64,000 nt of DNA from Lentzea xinjiangensis (GCF_900110955.1 NZ_FOFR01000017.1:1-64000), one strand, 5' to 3'; shown: positions 17,585-26,930, counted from the stretch's first letter. Made by a program: numbers and translations. Notes: generated by a model from the letters alone, not told the origin.

Positions 17585-18349
17585 ATGCCGAGTGGAGTGA
17601 TCATCACCGGGGCGTCGCGGGGCGTCGGCCGCGCGACCGCCGTGGCTTTCGCCGAGCGGGGCCACCGGGTCGCCGTGCACTACGGCAACCGCCGTGAGGA
17701 CGCCGAGGACACGGTGGCCCGGCTCGCCGGAGACGGGCACGCGGTGATCGGGGGCGACCTCGCCGATCCCGACGCCGCCCGTGACCTGGTCGCCGAGGCG
17801 GTGCGGGCCCTCGGCGCGGTGGACGTGCTGGTGAACAACGCCGGGGTCGCGCCGACCGACCGGAACCGGCACCGCCTCGGCGACACCGCGTGGGACGAGT
17901 GGACTGACGCGTGGCGGTCCATGTTCGCGGTGAACCTGATGGGCGCGGTGAACGTCACCTGGGCGGTGGCGCAGCACCTGATCGACCGCGGCGCACCGGG
18001 CAGCATCGTCAACGTCGGCTCGCGAGGTGCGTTCCGCGGGGAACCGGACTACCCCGCGTACGGGGCGAGCAAGGCGGCACTGCACGCTTTCGGGCAGTCG
18101 GCCGCGGTCGCGCTGGCGCCGCACGGGATCTCGGTCACCTCGGTCGCGCCGGGGTTCATCGCCACCGAACGGCAGGCCGGGAAGCTCGCCGGTGAGGAGG
18201 GCGACGCCGTGCGCGACCAGAGCCCGTTCGGCCGGGTCGGCACTCCGGAGGAGATCGCCGCCGCCATCGTGCACCTCGCCTCGCCGGAGGCGGCCTGGTC
18301 GTCCGGAACGGTCCTGGACCTGAACGGGGCGTCCTACCTGCGCACCTGA
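17585..18349 (+). CDS. SDR-family oxidoreductase
   Basis: A 254-aa classical short-chain dehydrogenase. ATG 17585 follows GGGAGG by about five bases. The cofactor motif is T-G-A-S-R-G-V-G-R, then N-N-A-G-V, a catalytic Ser in N-V-G-S-R-G, and Y-P-A-Y-G-A-S-K-A-A-L holding the Tyr-Lys pair. The arrangement is FabG-like, usually NADP(H)-dependent. The substrate is unknown. Confidence 0.88.
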   Translation: MPSGVIITGASRGVGRATAVAFAERGHRVAVHYGNRREDAEDTVARLAGDGHAVIGGDLADPDAARDLVAEAVRALGAVDVLVNNAGVAPTDRNRHRLGDTAWDEWTDAWRSMFAVNLMGAVNVTWAVAQHLIDRGAPGSIVNVGSRGAFRGEPDYPAYGASKAALHAFGQSAAVALAPHGISVTSVAPGFIATERQAGKLAGEEGDAVRDQSPFGRVGTPEEIAAAIVHLASPEAAWSSGTVLDLNGASYLRT

Positions 18350-18387
18350 CGCGGTCGCCCGTCCACGCCGATGACCGGCTGCCGGAC

Positions 18388-18951
18388 TCACTCCCGGCCG
18401 GGGCGCGCCTTCGTCACGATGGCGCTCATCACGATCTCGAAGAGGCGCTCGGCGCGCGACTCGAGCCCCGGCTGGTCGCTGAGCCAGACGAGCGAGGACA
18501 CCAGGGCGAACAGGTCGGCGCCGTCGAAGTCGGTGCGCGCCACGCCGGCCTCCTGGGCGCGGGAGAGCAGCCGCGCACCGGACCCGCGCATCGCCACGCA
18601 GGAGCTGTGGAGCGCCGATTCCGGGTCTTCGATCGCCTGCACCATCGCCGTCACGACGCCGCGGTAGTTCGTGCACACCGCGATGAAGTCGCGCAGCCAC
18701 AGCACCAGCGCCTCGTCGGGCGGGTTCGAGGCCTCGACCTGGGCCGCCCGCTCGGTCAGCTCGTCGAAGCTGGTGCGGAGCAGGGCTTCGAGCAGCGCCT
18801 CGCGCGTCGGGAAGTGCCGCTGCACGGTGGCGAGCCCGACCCCGGCGCGGCGCGCGATGTCGCGCATCGACGCCTCGCTGCCGTGCTCGGTGATGACCGC
18901 GCCGGCGACGGCGAGCAGGCGGTCGTGGTTGGCCTTGGCGTCCGCCCTCAT
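18388..18951 (-). CDS. TetR family transcriptional regulator
   Basis: A 187-aa protein from ATG 18951, with AAGGAG six bases upstream. The N-terminal HTH is S-M-R-D-I-A-R-R-A-G-V-G-L-A-T-V-Q-R-H-F-P. The C-terminal helices form the ligand/dimer domain. The start faces a 17-bp-arm palindrome only 17 bp away and a divergent quinone-oxidoreductase gene, the classic layout of an autoregulated repressor and its target. Confidence 0.88.
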   Translation of the reverse strand: MRADAKANHDRLLAVAGAVITEHGSEASMRDIARRAGVGLATVQRHFPTREALLEALLRTSFDELTERAAQVEASNPPDEALVLWLRDFIAVCTNYRGVVTAMVQAIEDPESALHSSCVAMRGSGARLLSRAQEAGVARTDFDGADLFALVSSLVWLSDQPGLESRAERLFEIVMSAIVTKARPGRE

Positions 18952-18967
18952 CTGCGCTCCTTGCCTA

Positions 18968-19027
18968 TCCGAGTCACTGACCCGTATATTCGGGTCAGTG
19001 ACTCGGAAAAACGGGTCCGTGACTCGG
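18968..19027. promoter_or_regulatory. TetR operator: perfect palindrome plus third half-site
   Basis: Perfect 17-bp arms 18968-18984 and 18991-19007 surround TATATT. The half-site CGGGTCAGTGACTCGG (18991-19006) recurs with one change at 19012-19027, exactly 21 bp (two helical turns) downstream. It lies between the TetR gene and the divergent oxidoreductase. Confidence 0.8.
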
Positions 19028-19060
19028 TTGAAGTTTACCCAGTGAGACGAGGAGAGAGCT

Positions 19061-20074
19061 GTGCTGCCGGAGACCATGAACGCGATCCGCCTGCACGACT
19101 ACGGCGGCCCCGAGGTGCTGCGCTACGAGACGGCGCCCACGCCCGTGCCGGGGCCGGGACAGCTGCTGGTCCGGGTGCACGCGGTCGGCGTCAACCCTCC
19201 CGACTGGTACGCGCGTGAGGGGATGCCCGGTGTGCCGGACGAGCTGAAGCCGCCGGTCGAGCTGCCCCTGGTCCCGGGGACCGACGTCTCGGGCGTCGTC
19301 GCGGCGACCGGTGCCGGTGTCGAGGGCTTCGCCGTCGGCGACGAGGTGTTCGGCCTGCTGAACTTCCCGATCTCGCTGCAGGGCGGCGCCTACGCCGAGT
19401 ACGTCGCCGCGGCGGCGACCGACTTCGCGCACAAGCCGGCCGGTGTCAGCCACGAGCACGCCGCGGCCGCGGCCATGTCGGGCCTGACGGCGTGGCAGTT
19501 CCTGATCGAGCTCGGCCACGACTTCCCCTCGCCGTTCCAGCGAGCCCCGCACCGGCCGATGGCGCTCGGCGCCGGGAGCACGGTCCTGGTCAACGGCGCC
19601 GCCGGCGGCGTCGGGCACCTCGCGCTGCAACTCGCCAAGTGGCGGGGCGCGCGGGTCGTCGCCGTCGCCTCCGGTGCCCACGAGGAGTTCCTGCGCCGGC
19701 TCGGCGCGGACGAGGTGATCGACTACACGAAGGACCGCCCCGAGGAGGTCGTCCGCGACGTCGACCTCGTCCTCGACTGCGTCGGCGGACCGCACAGCAG
19801 GCGCTTCCTCACGACGATCAAGCGCGGCGGCTCCCTCTACCCGGTCTACTTCGGCGAGTTCGACGACGAGGAGAACGCGAGGCTGGGCATCACGGTCACG
19901 GCCACGCAGGTCCGGTCGAGCGGCGCGCAGCTCGCCGAGATCGGCCGCCTGCTCGAGAACGGCACCCTCCGGGTCGCGATCGACAGCGCCTTCCCGCTGA
20001 AGGACGCCCGAGCCGCGCACGAGCGAGCCGCGCGGGGACACCTGCGGGGCAAGATCGTGCTCACCGTCGCATGA
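19061..20074 (+). CDS. Zinc-type alcohol dehydrogenase/quinone oxidoreductase
   Basis: A 337-aa MDR protein. GTG 19061 has GGAG six bases upstream; ATG 19076 is an alternative. GroES-like domain residues 1-140 lack the structural-zinc Cys cluster. The Rossmann part has V-N-G-A-A-G-G-V-G-H, the quinone-oxidoreductase fingerprint. It is probably an NADPH-dependent reductase of enones or quinones, repressed by the divergent TetR until an electrophile or antibiotic binds. ATGA overlap couples it to the next gene. Confidence 0.87.
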   Translation: MLPETMNAIRLHDYGGPEVLRYETAPTPVPGPGQLLVRVHAVGVNPPDWYAREGMPGVPDELKPPVELPLVPGTDVSGVVAATGAGVEGFAVGDEVFGLLNFPISLQGGAYAEYVAAAATDFAHKPAGVSHEHAAAAAMSGLTAWQFLIELGHDFPSPFQRAPHRPMALGAGSTVLVNGAAGGVGHLALQLAKWRGARVVAVASGAHEEFLRRLGADEVIDYTKDRPEEVVRDVDLVLDCVGGPHSRRFLTTIKRGGSLYPVYFGEFDDEENARLGITVTATQVRSSGAQLAEIGRLLENGTLRVAIDSAFPLKDARAAHERAARGHLRGKIVLTVA

Positions 20075-20529
20075 GCCCGGCGGAGCGGCTCGCCGTCCAC
20101 GACACCCTGGCCCGCTACGCCTTCGCGCTCGACCGGCACGACCCGGCGGCACTGGAAGCCGTCCTGACCGCGGACGCGACCTGGACGTTCCACCTCCCCG
20201 GCCGGCCCGTCCTCGGCCCCGTCGCCGGCCGCGAGGCGGTCCTGGAGTTCGTGCGGACCGCGTGGGCCGCGGAAACCGGGCAGCGGCGACACCACCCGAC
20301 CAACGTCGTCGTCCACGGCGCGGACGGCGAGACCGCGTCGGCGACCGCCTACCTGCTGCTGACGTCGGACGCGGCCGTGCTCACCACCGGCGTCCTCACC
20401 TTCCGGCTCGCCCGCACCGGAGGGGAGTGGCGGATCGCGGAGCTGGTCCTCGCCGCCGACGACGCTTCTGGGACACCGGCGGGGTCGGCCCTCCTGTCCA
20501 CACCGTGGTCCGTGAGGCACCGCAGGTAG
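20071..20529 (+). CDS. SnoaL-like/NTF2-fold protein
   Basis: A 152-aa protein starting inside the ATGA overlap with the oxidoreductase. Residues L-A-R-Y-A-F-A-L-D-R-H-D-P-A-A-L-E...T-W-T-F-H are typical of the SnoaL_4 type NTF2-like fold, with a later G-E-W-R-I-A-E-L-V-L strand. These cone-shaped proteins act as isomerases, dehydratases or small-molecule binders. Coupling suggests it handles the substrate or product of the upstream reductase. Confidence 0.75.
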   Translation: MSPAERLAVHDTLARYAFALDRHDPAALEAVLTADATWTFHLPGRPVLGPVAGREAVLEFVRTAWAAETGQRRHHPTNVVVHGADGETASATAYLLLTSDAAVLTTGVLTFRLARTGGEWRIAELVLAADDASGTPAGSALLSTPWSVRHRR

Positions 20530-20700
20530 GGCGCCGTCAGCGCGTCTCGGTCCTCCGGAGTCATGTCCAGGCGCTCACCCAGGCGTTGCTGCTCGGGTGT
20601 GGCCGGCCCCGGCGTGCTGACCGGGCTGGACAGGGGCTGGACAGGGACGCCACCTCCGGGCCGCGGCTCTCCGGCACGTGCACCCGGGAACGCCGGGCGG

Positions 20701-21363
20701 CTACGACCCGAACTTCGTCCACCGCCCTTCGGAGACCACCTCGACGCAGCCGCCAACCACCTTGATCGCGGTCTGTTCGTCGATGGCGTAGGCCGGGCCG
20801 CCGATCTCCGCGGCCCACCGCTGGGCGTCGGCCAGGGTGTTCGTGGGGAAGGCGTCCAGGTGCGGGAAGATCGAGAAGTCGACGACGCCGAGGGTGCGGT
20901 CGTCCGGAGCCGCGGGCCACTCGACGAAGTACGTCCCGACGCGGGGCGTCATCACCATGCTGCCGGCACTCACCCCCACCCAGACCGTGTCGCCCAGCGA
21001 CGGCAGCAGGCCGGCCAGCCCGGACTCCCGCAACCAGTGGCACAGGTACGTCGCGTCGCCGCCGTCGACCAAGAGCACGTCCGCCTCCCGGACCCAGGGA
21101 ACCCACCGCCGCGCGCCGATGGTGGGCAGCGCGGTGAGCTCGAGGACACCGAGCGACGCCCAGCCCAGGCCGGAGAGGTGCCGTCCCGCGGGCTCGGCGG
21201 CCACGAACCCCCTGACCGAGGCCGGCCCGCACATCGGGTGACCCCACTGGGCCGTCGGGACGCAGAGGGCGTGGCACTCGGCGATCGGCTTGCCGAGGAG
21301 CTGCACGAGCGCCGAGTGGATGCTCGGGTTCGTGACGCCGCCTGAGGTGAGCAAGAGCTGCAC
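20701..21363 (-). CDS. Peptidase S51/PepE-like (class I glutamine amidotransferase fold)
   Basis: A 220-aa protein beginning L-L-L-T-S-G-G-V-T-N. The nucleophile elbow is W-V-G-V-S-A-G-S-M-V-M-T, with the preceding V-D-G-G-D-A-T-Y-L strand and a late Y-A-I-D-E-Q-T-A segment, as in PepE/cyanophycinase-type Ser hydrolases. Such enzymes cleave Asp-X dipeptides or act as inactive homologues. It stands alone on this strand. The 170 bp between it and the SnoaL gene hold only a short coding-like antisense stretch, a possible remnant. Confidence 0.78.
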   Translation of the reverse strand: MQLLLTSGGVTNPSIHSALVQLLGKPIAECHALCVPTAQWGHPMCGPASVRGFVAAEPAGRHLSGLGWASLGVLELTALPTIGARRWVPWVREADVLLVDGGDATYLCHWLRESGLAGLLPSLGDTVWVGVSAGSMVMTPRVGTYFVEWPAAPDDRTLGVVDFSIFPHLDAFPTNTLADAQRWAAEIGGPAYAIDEQTAIKVVGGCVEVVSEGRWTKFGS

Positions 21364-21598
21364 GGTTGCCTCCGGAACGCGCGGAAGGTGGACGGGTCTG
21401 AAGACCGGGGGACGACCGGGGATTCATCGCCGTTCGCGCAACGGCGCGCGAGCCACCGCCCGTCAGCCTGGCCGGAAACGTCGGGGTTCACCCCTACCCC
21501 GAAGGTCTGGGGCCGGATCAGACCACGGGCCGATGTGCGCGCAGTGGCGGTTCCGGTGGAATTCCCGCACATCCGGATGTTCCTCCTGGGGAGAGCTC

Positions 21599-22243
21599 AT
21601 GTCCTTCTTGACCGATGCCCTCGAAGGGCTGGCCGGTCTGCCGCAGCCCGCCGTGCTGGCCGTGACGGGCGCGTTGACGCTGGCGGAGTGCACGCTCGGC
21701 GTGGGTTTCCTCGCGCCGGGGGAGAGCGCCCTGCTGCTGGCCTCGACGACGGTGACGAGCGTGCCCAGGTTCCTGGCCATGTGGCTCGTGGTCTCGGTGT
21801 GCGCGATCGCAGGCGACAGCATCGGCTACTTCCTCGGCCGCCGTTTCGGCGACCGCCTGCGCGACAGCAGGCTCGTGCGCAAGGTGGGCCGGCAGCACTG
21901 GGACAAGGCGGCTGAGCTGTTGCGACGCCGGGGCGCGTGGGCGGTGTTCGTCGCCCGGTTCATGCCCGTCGTGCGGACCCTGGTCCCGGCGTCGGCGGGT
22001 GCGTCGAAGCTCGAGTACCACCGGTTCCTGCCCGCCTCGATCGCGGGCGCGGTGTGCTGGTCGGCGCTGCACATCGGCATCGGCTCCGCCGCGGGCGCCT
22101 CGGCGAAGTACGTCGAGTCCGCCTTCAACGGGGCGATGTGGGTCCTGCTCGGCGTCGCGGTGGTGATCGGCGTGGTCGTCGTGCTGCGCCGCCGCAAGCA
22201 GGCCGCGGTGGCCGAAGCCGCGGAACTCGAAGAAGTTGCCTGA
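21599..22243 (+). CDS. DedA/VTT family membrane protein
   Basis: A 214-aa protein from ATG 21599, GGGGAGAG upstream. Core family motifs are present: G-V-G-F-L-A-P-G-E-S (like the F-x-P-G-E/D loop), G-D-S-I-G-Y-F-L-G-R-R-F-G, and F-V-A-R-F-M-P-V-V-R-T-L-V-P-A-S-A-G. About five membrane segments precede a charged C-tail. DedA proteins act in undecaprenyl-phosphate or phospholipid flipping and envelope homeostasis. Confidence 0.88.
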   Translation: MSFLTDALEGLAGLPQPAVLAVTGALTLAECTLGVGFLAPGESALLLASTTVTSVPRFLAMWLVVSVCAIAGDSIGYFLGRRFGDRLRDSRLVRKVGRQHWDKAAELLRRRGAWAVFVARFMPVVRTLVPASAGASKLEYHRFLPASIAGAVCWSALHIGIGSAAGASAKYVESAFNGAMWVLLGVAVVIGVVVVLRRRKQAAVAEAAELEEVA

Positions 22244-22252
22244 CCCCGCGCG

Positions 22253-22855
22253 TCACCGCTTCCGGTAGACCAGGCGGATGTTCTGCGGACCGGCCGAGGT
22301 GCGGCGGCGTTCGAAGAGCTCGTCCAGCAGGGCGACGACCGGCCGGCGGCGACGCCGGGTGAACACCGGGCGCCACAGGAACAGCACCAGCTCTCCTCCC
22401 GGCCGGAGCACCCGGTGCGCCTCGCGGATGGCCGCCAGGGGATCGGGCATCTCTTCCAGGCTGTAGCCGTAGAACAGGGTGTCGGCCCGGTCGTCGGCCA
22501 GCGGGAGCTTGCAGCCGTCACCGGCCACACAGGACATCCGCGCACCCGGCACGGCGTCGAGCTGGTGCCGCAGCGCTCGCATGGCCGACGGTGACGGATC
22601 GAGGGCGATCAGCGTGTTCTCCGCGCCCAGGTGGGTTTTGAGGGCCGTGGTGTAGAAACCGCCGCCGCTGCCGACCTCCAGGCAGACGCTCCCGGGGCGG
22701 CGGCTGATCACCCGCAGGTCGCGGCGGGGCAGGTCCCACCCGAGGACCATGCGCAGGACCGGGCTGCTGATCAGCCGGTACAGGCGGTCGGGCGTGCGCC
22801 ACCCGCCGCTGACACCGGGGTGTGCCGTGCCGGTCTTGAGGTCAAGGTCGGTCAT
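22253..22855 (-). CDS. Class I SAM-dependent methyltransferase
   Basis: A 200-aa protein. Motif I is C-L-E-V-G-S-G-G-G-F, the acidic strand is L-I-A-L-D-P-S, motif II D-T-L-F-Y-G-Y-S-L-E-E-M-P-D, and R-V-L-R-P-G-G-E-L lies before strand 5. ATG 22855 overlaps the stop of the upstream MFS gene by 14 bp, so the two are cotranscribed and coupled. A pump plus methyltransferase pair could modify and expel one compound. Confidence 0.82.
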   Translation of the reverse strand: MTDLDLKTGTAHPGVSGGWRTPDRLYRLISSPVLRMVLGWDLPRRDLRVISRRPGSVCLEVGSGGGFYTTALKTHLGAENTLIALDPSPSAMRALRHQLDAVPGARMSCVAGDGCKLPLADDRADTLFYGYSLEEMPDPLAAIREAHRVLRPGGELVLFLWRPVFTRRRRRPVVALLDELFERRRTSAGPQNIRLVYRKR

Positions 22856-24356
22856 CGTCGTGTGATTCCTTCTTTTTGGGCAGCGCACGCGCCGCGGCGA
22901 TCGCGGCGAGGACGAACAGGACGGCACCGACCACCAGTGCGGCCCGCAGGCCGGTCACGAACGCGGCACGGGCCAGTTCGAGCAGCCGGGAGCCTGCTTC
23001 GGACGGTAGTCCGGCGGCAGCGGCGGCCGCCTCGGTGAGGCCGTCCCGCGCCGGCGCTGCGGAGCCGGGAAGACCGGCCGCGTAGACCAGGGTGGCGATG
23101 CTGCCCAGAACCGTGACACCGAGCCCGGCCCCGAGCTCGTAGGCGGTCTCCTCGACAGCCGCCGCCGCGCCCGCCTGCTGCGCCGGTGTGGCGGCGAGCA
23201 GAGCGTCGGAGGCGGCGGTGAGCGAGATCGAGACGGCGAAGCCGGTCGCGGCCAGCACCGAACCGAGCAGCCACAGGTTCTCGGTCACCGTCAGGCCCGC
23301 GGCGGCGGCCGCCAGTGCCGCCGCGGCGACGACGAAACCGGCGACCGTCATCCGGCGGTTCCCGAACCGCTGCAACAACGGCCCGGCGACGACGCTGCCG
23401 ATGACCGCCGAGACCATGACGAACATCAGCCGCAGCGCGGCGGGCATGGGTTGCAGCGCGAGCACGAGCTGGAGGTACTGGGCGAACAGCAGACCCAGGC
23501 CCACCAACGAGGTCAGCACCAGCAGGACGCTGCCGACCGCGACGCTGAACGCGCGGTCGCGGAACAACGTCACGTCGAGCAGCGGGACGCGGAGCTTCCG
23601 TTGGCGCCGGACGAACGCCACGAGGAACAGGCACCCGAACAACCCGGCAACCGGGCCGAGCACGAGCATCGTGCCGCCGTGCGGGGTCTGCTTGATCGCG
23701 AACGCCACCCCGATGACCCCCAGCGCGGCCAGCACCGCGCTGAGCACGTCCCACGGCCCTTCCGGCGGGTCCGCGGACTCCGGGATCAACCAGTACGTCA
23801 GCGGAACCGCCACGACCATCACCGGCACGTTGATCAGGAACGCGGCGTGCCACGAGAACGTCTGCACCAGGAAGCCGCCGAGCAGCGGCCCGAGCACAGC
23901 CCCCGAGCCGGCCACCCCGCTCCAGATGCCGATGGCCAACTGGCGTTCCGCGCGGTCGGGAAACGCCTGGCGCAACAGCGACAGCGTGGCCGGCATGATC
24001 ATCGCGCCACCGACGCCGAGCACGGCCCGCGCGGCGATCAGCACCCCGACGCCGGGTGCCCACGCGCAGGCGAGCGAAGCCAGCCCGAACACGACGTACC
24101 CGAGGACCAGAACGCGACGCCGGCCGTAACGATCGCCCAACGTGCCGAAGGCGAGCAGCAGGGGCGCCGCGACCAGCGAGTAGACGGCGATGATCCACAG
24201 CTGCTCGGTGGACGTGGGCCGCAGGTCCTCCGCCAGCGCGGGCAAGGCCATGTGCAGCACGGTCGCGTCGACCGACACCAGCAGCAGGCTGGCGCACAAG
24301 ATCGCCAGCACGAGCCAGCGCCTGCTCACCAGCACTCCGTGAGGAGGAGTCGTCAC
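22842..24356 (-). CDS. DHA2-type MFS drug exporter
   Basis: A 504-aa protein with about 14 membrane segments. It has the loop motif F-G-T-L-G-D-R-Y-G-R-R-R after TM2, the antiporter motif C region A-G-S-G-A-V-L-G-P-L-L-G-G in TM5, and an N-terminal T-V-L-H-M-A-L-P-A-L that matches the drug/H+ antiporter-2 motif D1. It is probably a proton-driven multidrug or own-antibiotic exporter, translated together with the downstream methyltransferase. Confidence 0.88.
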   Translation of the reverse strand: MTTPPHGVLVSRRWLVLAILCASLLLVSVDATVLHMALPALAEDLRPTSTEQLWIIAVYSLVAAPLLLAFGTLGDRYGRRRVLVLGYVVFGLASLACAWAPGVGVLIAARAVLGVGGAMIMPATLSLLRQAFPDRAERQLAIGIWSGVAGSGAVLGPLLGGFLVQTFSWHAAFLINVPVMVVAVPLTYWLIPESADPPEGPWDVLSAVLAALGVIGVAFAIKQTPHGGTMLVLGPVAGLFGCLFLVAFVRRQRKLRVPLLDVTLFRDRAFSVAVGSVLLVLTSLVGLGLLFAQYLQLVLALQPMPAALRLMFVMVSAVIGSVVAGPLLQRFGNRRMTVAGFVVAAAALAAAAAGLTVTENLWLLGSVLAATGFAVSISLTAASDALLAATPAQQAGAAAAVEETAYELGAGLGVTVLGSIATLVYAAGLPGSAAPARDGLTEAAAAAAGLPSEAGSRLLELARAAFVTGLRAALVVGAVLFVLAAIAAARALPKKKESHDDDRP

Positions 24357-24847
24357 AACCGGTCGACCTTGCGCAGATGGCGGTACACGGCTCCACTGTG
24401 GCCGATCGCGGTCCGCGGCACCTCATACTTCGGGCGTTCGTGGATCATCCTGTGGTCGTAGAGGCGCAGCCCCGGCACGCCGGTCCTCCGACAGCCGAAA
24501 GCCGGCGTCGCCGACCCGCGCGGTGGCGTGGCGGGTGTCAGCCGGTCTCCTCGACCCGGCGGAACGGGGTGGTGCGGCTCTCGCCAGACCGATGTCGATA
24601 CCGGGCGGATGGCAACCTCCTCGTTCTCCTGGAGGACCATCGTGCCATTCCGACCGGCCGGCTTCCGGCGGGCTGATCGACGACCGCGGCCCCGCGCCAG
24701 CCCGACGCGCAGGTCAGAGCGGTTGAGGCGACCGCGGCGAGCCGCGTTCGCACACCAGTTCGGCGTCCGCTTGGCCGAGCGGGTCTAATGCTTCCGGCGG
24801 AGTTCCGCGGGCGGCCTCGACCAAGGGAAGTGGTGGAAGTGGTGGAG
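24357..24847. other. Intergenic region with possible gene remnant
   Basis: About 490 bp. On the minus strand, 24357-24485 encodes a coding-like stretch (L-R-L-Y-D-H-R-M-I-H-E-R-P-K-Y-E-V-P-R) without a supported start. It may be the tail of a lost gene. No structured RNA or operator was seen. Confidence 0.4.
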
Positions 24848-25090
24848 ATGACGGATCTGGTGCGGTCGTGGCGGGAGGAGATCTCCCGGCTCGACCCGCG
24901 GTTGCGGGAGCTGGTGATCACCGCGGACCACGGCGACTTCTGGCACCTGTCGTTCGACCTCGGGGAGGTGTCCCACGAGGCCATCTCCGGCGACCTGGAG
25001 ACGTTCGCGTTCGTGGACGAGACGGGGTACTTCGAGGACGAGGTGCCCGCGGCCGGCGTGCCGCAGCGGGTGGTCCAGTTGTTCGCGTGA
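24848..25090 (+). CDS. Small acidic hypothetical protein
   Basis: An 80-aa protein from ATG 24848, preceded by GTGGAG; an upstream in-frame ATG at 24788 gives 100 aa. Composition is acidic (about 20 Asp/Glu), with the core W-R-E-E-I-S-R-L-D-P-R-L-R-E-L-V-I-T-A-D. No membrane or signal segment. I recognise no family. It faces the ABC-transporter operon tail to tail. Confidence 0.55.
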   Translation: MTDLVRSWREEISRLDPRLRELVITADHGDFWHLSFDLGEVSHEAISGDLETFAFVDETGYFEDEVPAAGVPQRVVQLFA

Positions 25091-25203
25091 AGCAGGAGAA
25101 CTACCCCGTCGGGACAGCCGGGGGCCGTCAACCAGGACGTGACGGCAGATCTGATCGTTGCTCGTGCTTTCGAGGAGATTCCCCGCAATAAGCTGAAGGT
25201 GGA

Positions 25204-25980
25204 TCACGCGTCGCGGTTGAAGCCGGCTCGTGCCCAGAAGAAGCTCACGACGGTGATGCCCACGCACCAGATCGCCGCGATCAGTGCGCTGTTCCCGATC
25301 GGCGAACCGATCAGCAGCCCGCGCACGGTGTCGATCACCGGTGTGAACGGCTGGTACTCCGCGATCCACCTGATCACCCCCGGCATCGAGTCCGTCGGGA
25401 CGAACGCGCTGCTCACCAGCGGCAGCAACTGGATCGGGAGGATCGCCGTGTTCGCGCCGGCCGGGCTCTTGGCCGAAGCGCCGAGCGCGACGGTCAGCCA
25501 CGTCAGTGCGAACGCGAGCATGGTCAGCACACCGAGCGTCGCCACCCACTCGACCGGCGTCGCCGACGGGCGGAAACCCATCAGCAGCGCCACGGCGAGC
25601 ACCAGCAGCACCGAGACCATGGTCCGCAGCACCCCGCCGATCACGTGCCCGATCAGCAGCGAGGCACGGGAGATGGGCATGGTGCGGAACCGGTTGATGA
25701 TGCCCTCGGTCATGTCGACGCTGACGGTCACGGCCGTCGCGCCGCCGCCGTAGCAGACCGTCAGCAGAACCATCGACGGCGCGATGTAGTTCAGGTACCC
25801 CATCCGGCCGTCGGGCATCGTCGCCCCGAGCGCACCGCCGAGGATGTAGACGAACAGCAGCAGCAGGATCACCGGCGTCAGCAGCCCCGACACCAGCATC
25901 AGCGGGTAACGGACACCGTGCAGCAGGCTGCGCCGCAGCATGGTGGCCGAGTTGCTCGTGGACAGTGCCAGCGCGCTCAT
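25204..25980 (-). CDS. ABC-2 exporter permease (DrrB-like)
   Basis: A 258-aa protein with six hydrophobic segments. The ABC2_membrane motif after TM2 reads D-M-T-E-G-I-I-N-R-F-R-T-M-P-I-S-R, nearly the textbook DrrB sequence. ATG 25980 overlaps the stop of the ATPase gene, so both are made together. Likely the membrane half of a drug or lipid exporter. Confidence 0.9.
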   Translation of the reverse strand: MSALALSTSNSATMLRRSLLHGVRYPLMLVSGLLTPVILLLLFVYILGGALGATMPDGRMGYLNYIAPSMVLLTVCYGGGATAVTVSVDMTEGIINRFRTMPISRASLLIGHVIGGVLRTMVSVLLVLAVALLMGFRPSATPVEWVATLGVLTMLAFALTWLTVALGASAKSPAGANTAILPIQLLPLVSSAFVPTDSMPGVIRWIAEYQPFTPVIDTVRGLLIGSPIGNSALIAAIWCVGITVVSFFWARAGFNRDA

Positions 25981-26930
25981 CGGGTAGCTCCTTGCGGGAC
26001 GGTCTTGCGGTCGGTCAGTGCGAGGAACACGTCGTCGAGGTCCGGCGTGTGCACAGTCAGTTCCTCCGCCTCGACCGACGCGTCGTCGAGGCGGTCGAGC
26101 ACGGTCCGCAGGGCGCGGACACCACCGTCGTTGGGCACCTTGAGCGTCAGCTCCTCGGTCTCCGGCAGCGGCACGGCGAGCGCGGCCGCGCCCGCCCGTA
26201 GCGCCTGCCCGTCGGCGAAGCGCAGCCGGATGTAGCTGCCGGGCACGCGCTGCTTGAGCTCGTCGGCCGTACCCTCGGCCACGAGCTTCCCGCCGTCCAG
26301 CACAGCGATCCGGTCGGCGAGCTCGTCGGCTTCCTCGAGGTACTGGGTGGTCAGGAAGATCGTCGTACCGCCGGCGACGAGGTCGCGGATGATCTGCCAC
26401 ATGGAGTGGCGGCTGCGCGGGTCGAGCCCCGTCGTCGGTTCGTCCAGGAAGATCAGGCTCGGTCCTCCGACGAGCGTCATCGCGAGGTCCAGCCGGCGCC
26501 TCATGCCGCCCGAGTAGGCGAGTGCCTTGACCTTCGCGGCGTCGACCAGGTCGAACTGCTCCAGCAGCCGGGTCGCGAGCGCACGGCCCTCCCGCTTGCC
26601 CAGGCGGTGCAGGTCCGCGACGAGCAGCAGGTTCTCCCAGCCGGTCAGCAGGTTGTCCACCGCCGCGAACTGGCCGGTGACGCTGATGGCCTTGCGCACC
26701 GCGTCGGGCTCGCGTGCCACGTCGTGACCCGCGACGCGCACCTCACCGCCATCCGCGCGGAGCAAAGTCGTGAGGATGTTGACCGCGGTCGTCTTGCCCG
26801 CGCCGTTCGGGCCGAGCAGGGAGAAGATCGTTCCGGCCGGGACCCGCAGGTCCACGCCGTCGAGCACTACCTTGTCGCCGTAGGACTTGCGCAAGCCGGT
26901 CGTCTCGATGGCGAACGGATGAGTGGACAC
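25977..26930 (-). CDS. ABC exporter ATP-binding protein (DrrA-like)
   Basis: A 317-aa protein from GTG 26930 (V-S-T-H-P-F), with GGAAGGAG about six bases upstream. Walker A is G-P-N-G-A-G-K-T-T, signature Y-S-G-G-M-R-R-R-L, Walker B L-I-F-L-D-E-P-T-T-G-L-D, H-loop replaced by T-T-Q-Y-L as in DrrA. The C-terminal 80 aa are the DrrA regulatory extension ending in a L-D-D-V-F-L-A-L-T motif. Order RHH gene, DUF4097 gene, ATPase, permease on one strand with short gaps suggests one operon. Confidence 0.9.
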   Translation of the reverse strand: MSTHPFAIETTGLRKSYGDKVVLDGVDLRVPAGTIFSLLGPNGAGKTTAVNILTTLLRADGGEVRVAGHDVAREPDAVRKAISVTGQFAAVDNLLTGWENLLLVADLHRLGKREGRALATRLLEQFDLVDAAKVKALAYSGGMRRRLDLAMTLVGGPSLIFLDEPTTGLDPRSRHSMWQIIRDLVAGGTTIFLTTQYLEEADELADRIAVLDGGKLVAEGTADELKQRVPGSYIRLRFADGQALRAGAAALAVPLPETEELTLKVPNDGGVRALRTVLDRLDDASVEAEELTVHTPDLDDVFLALTDRKTVPQGATR

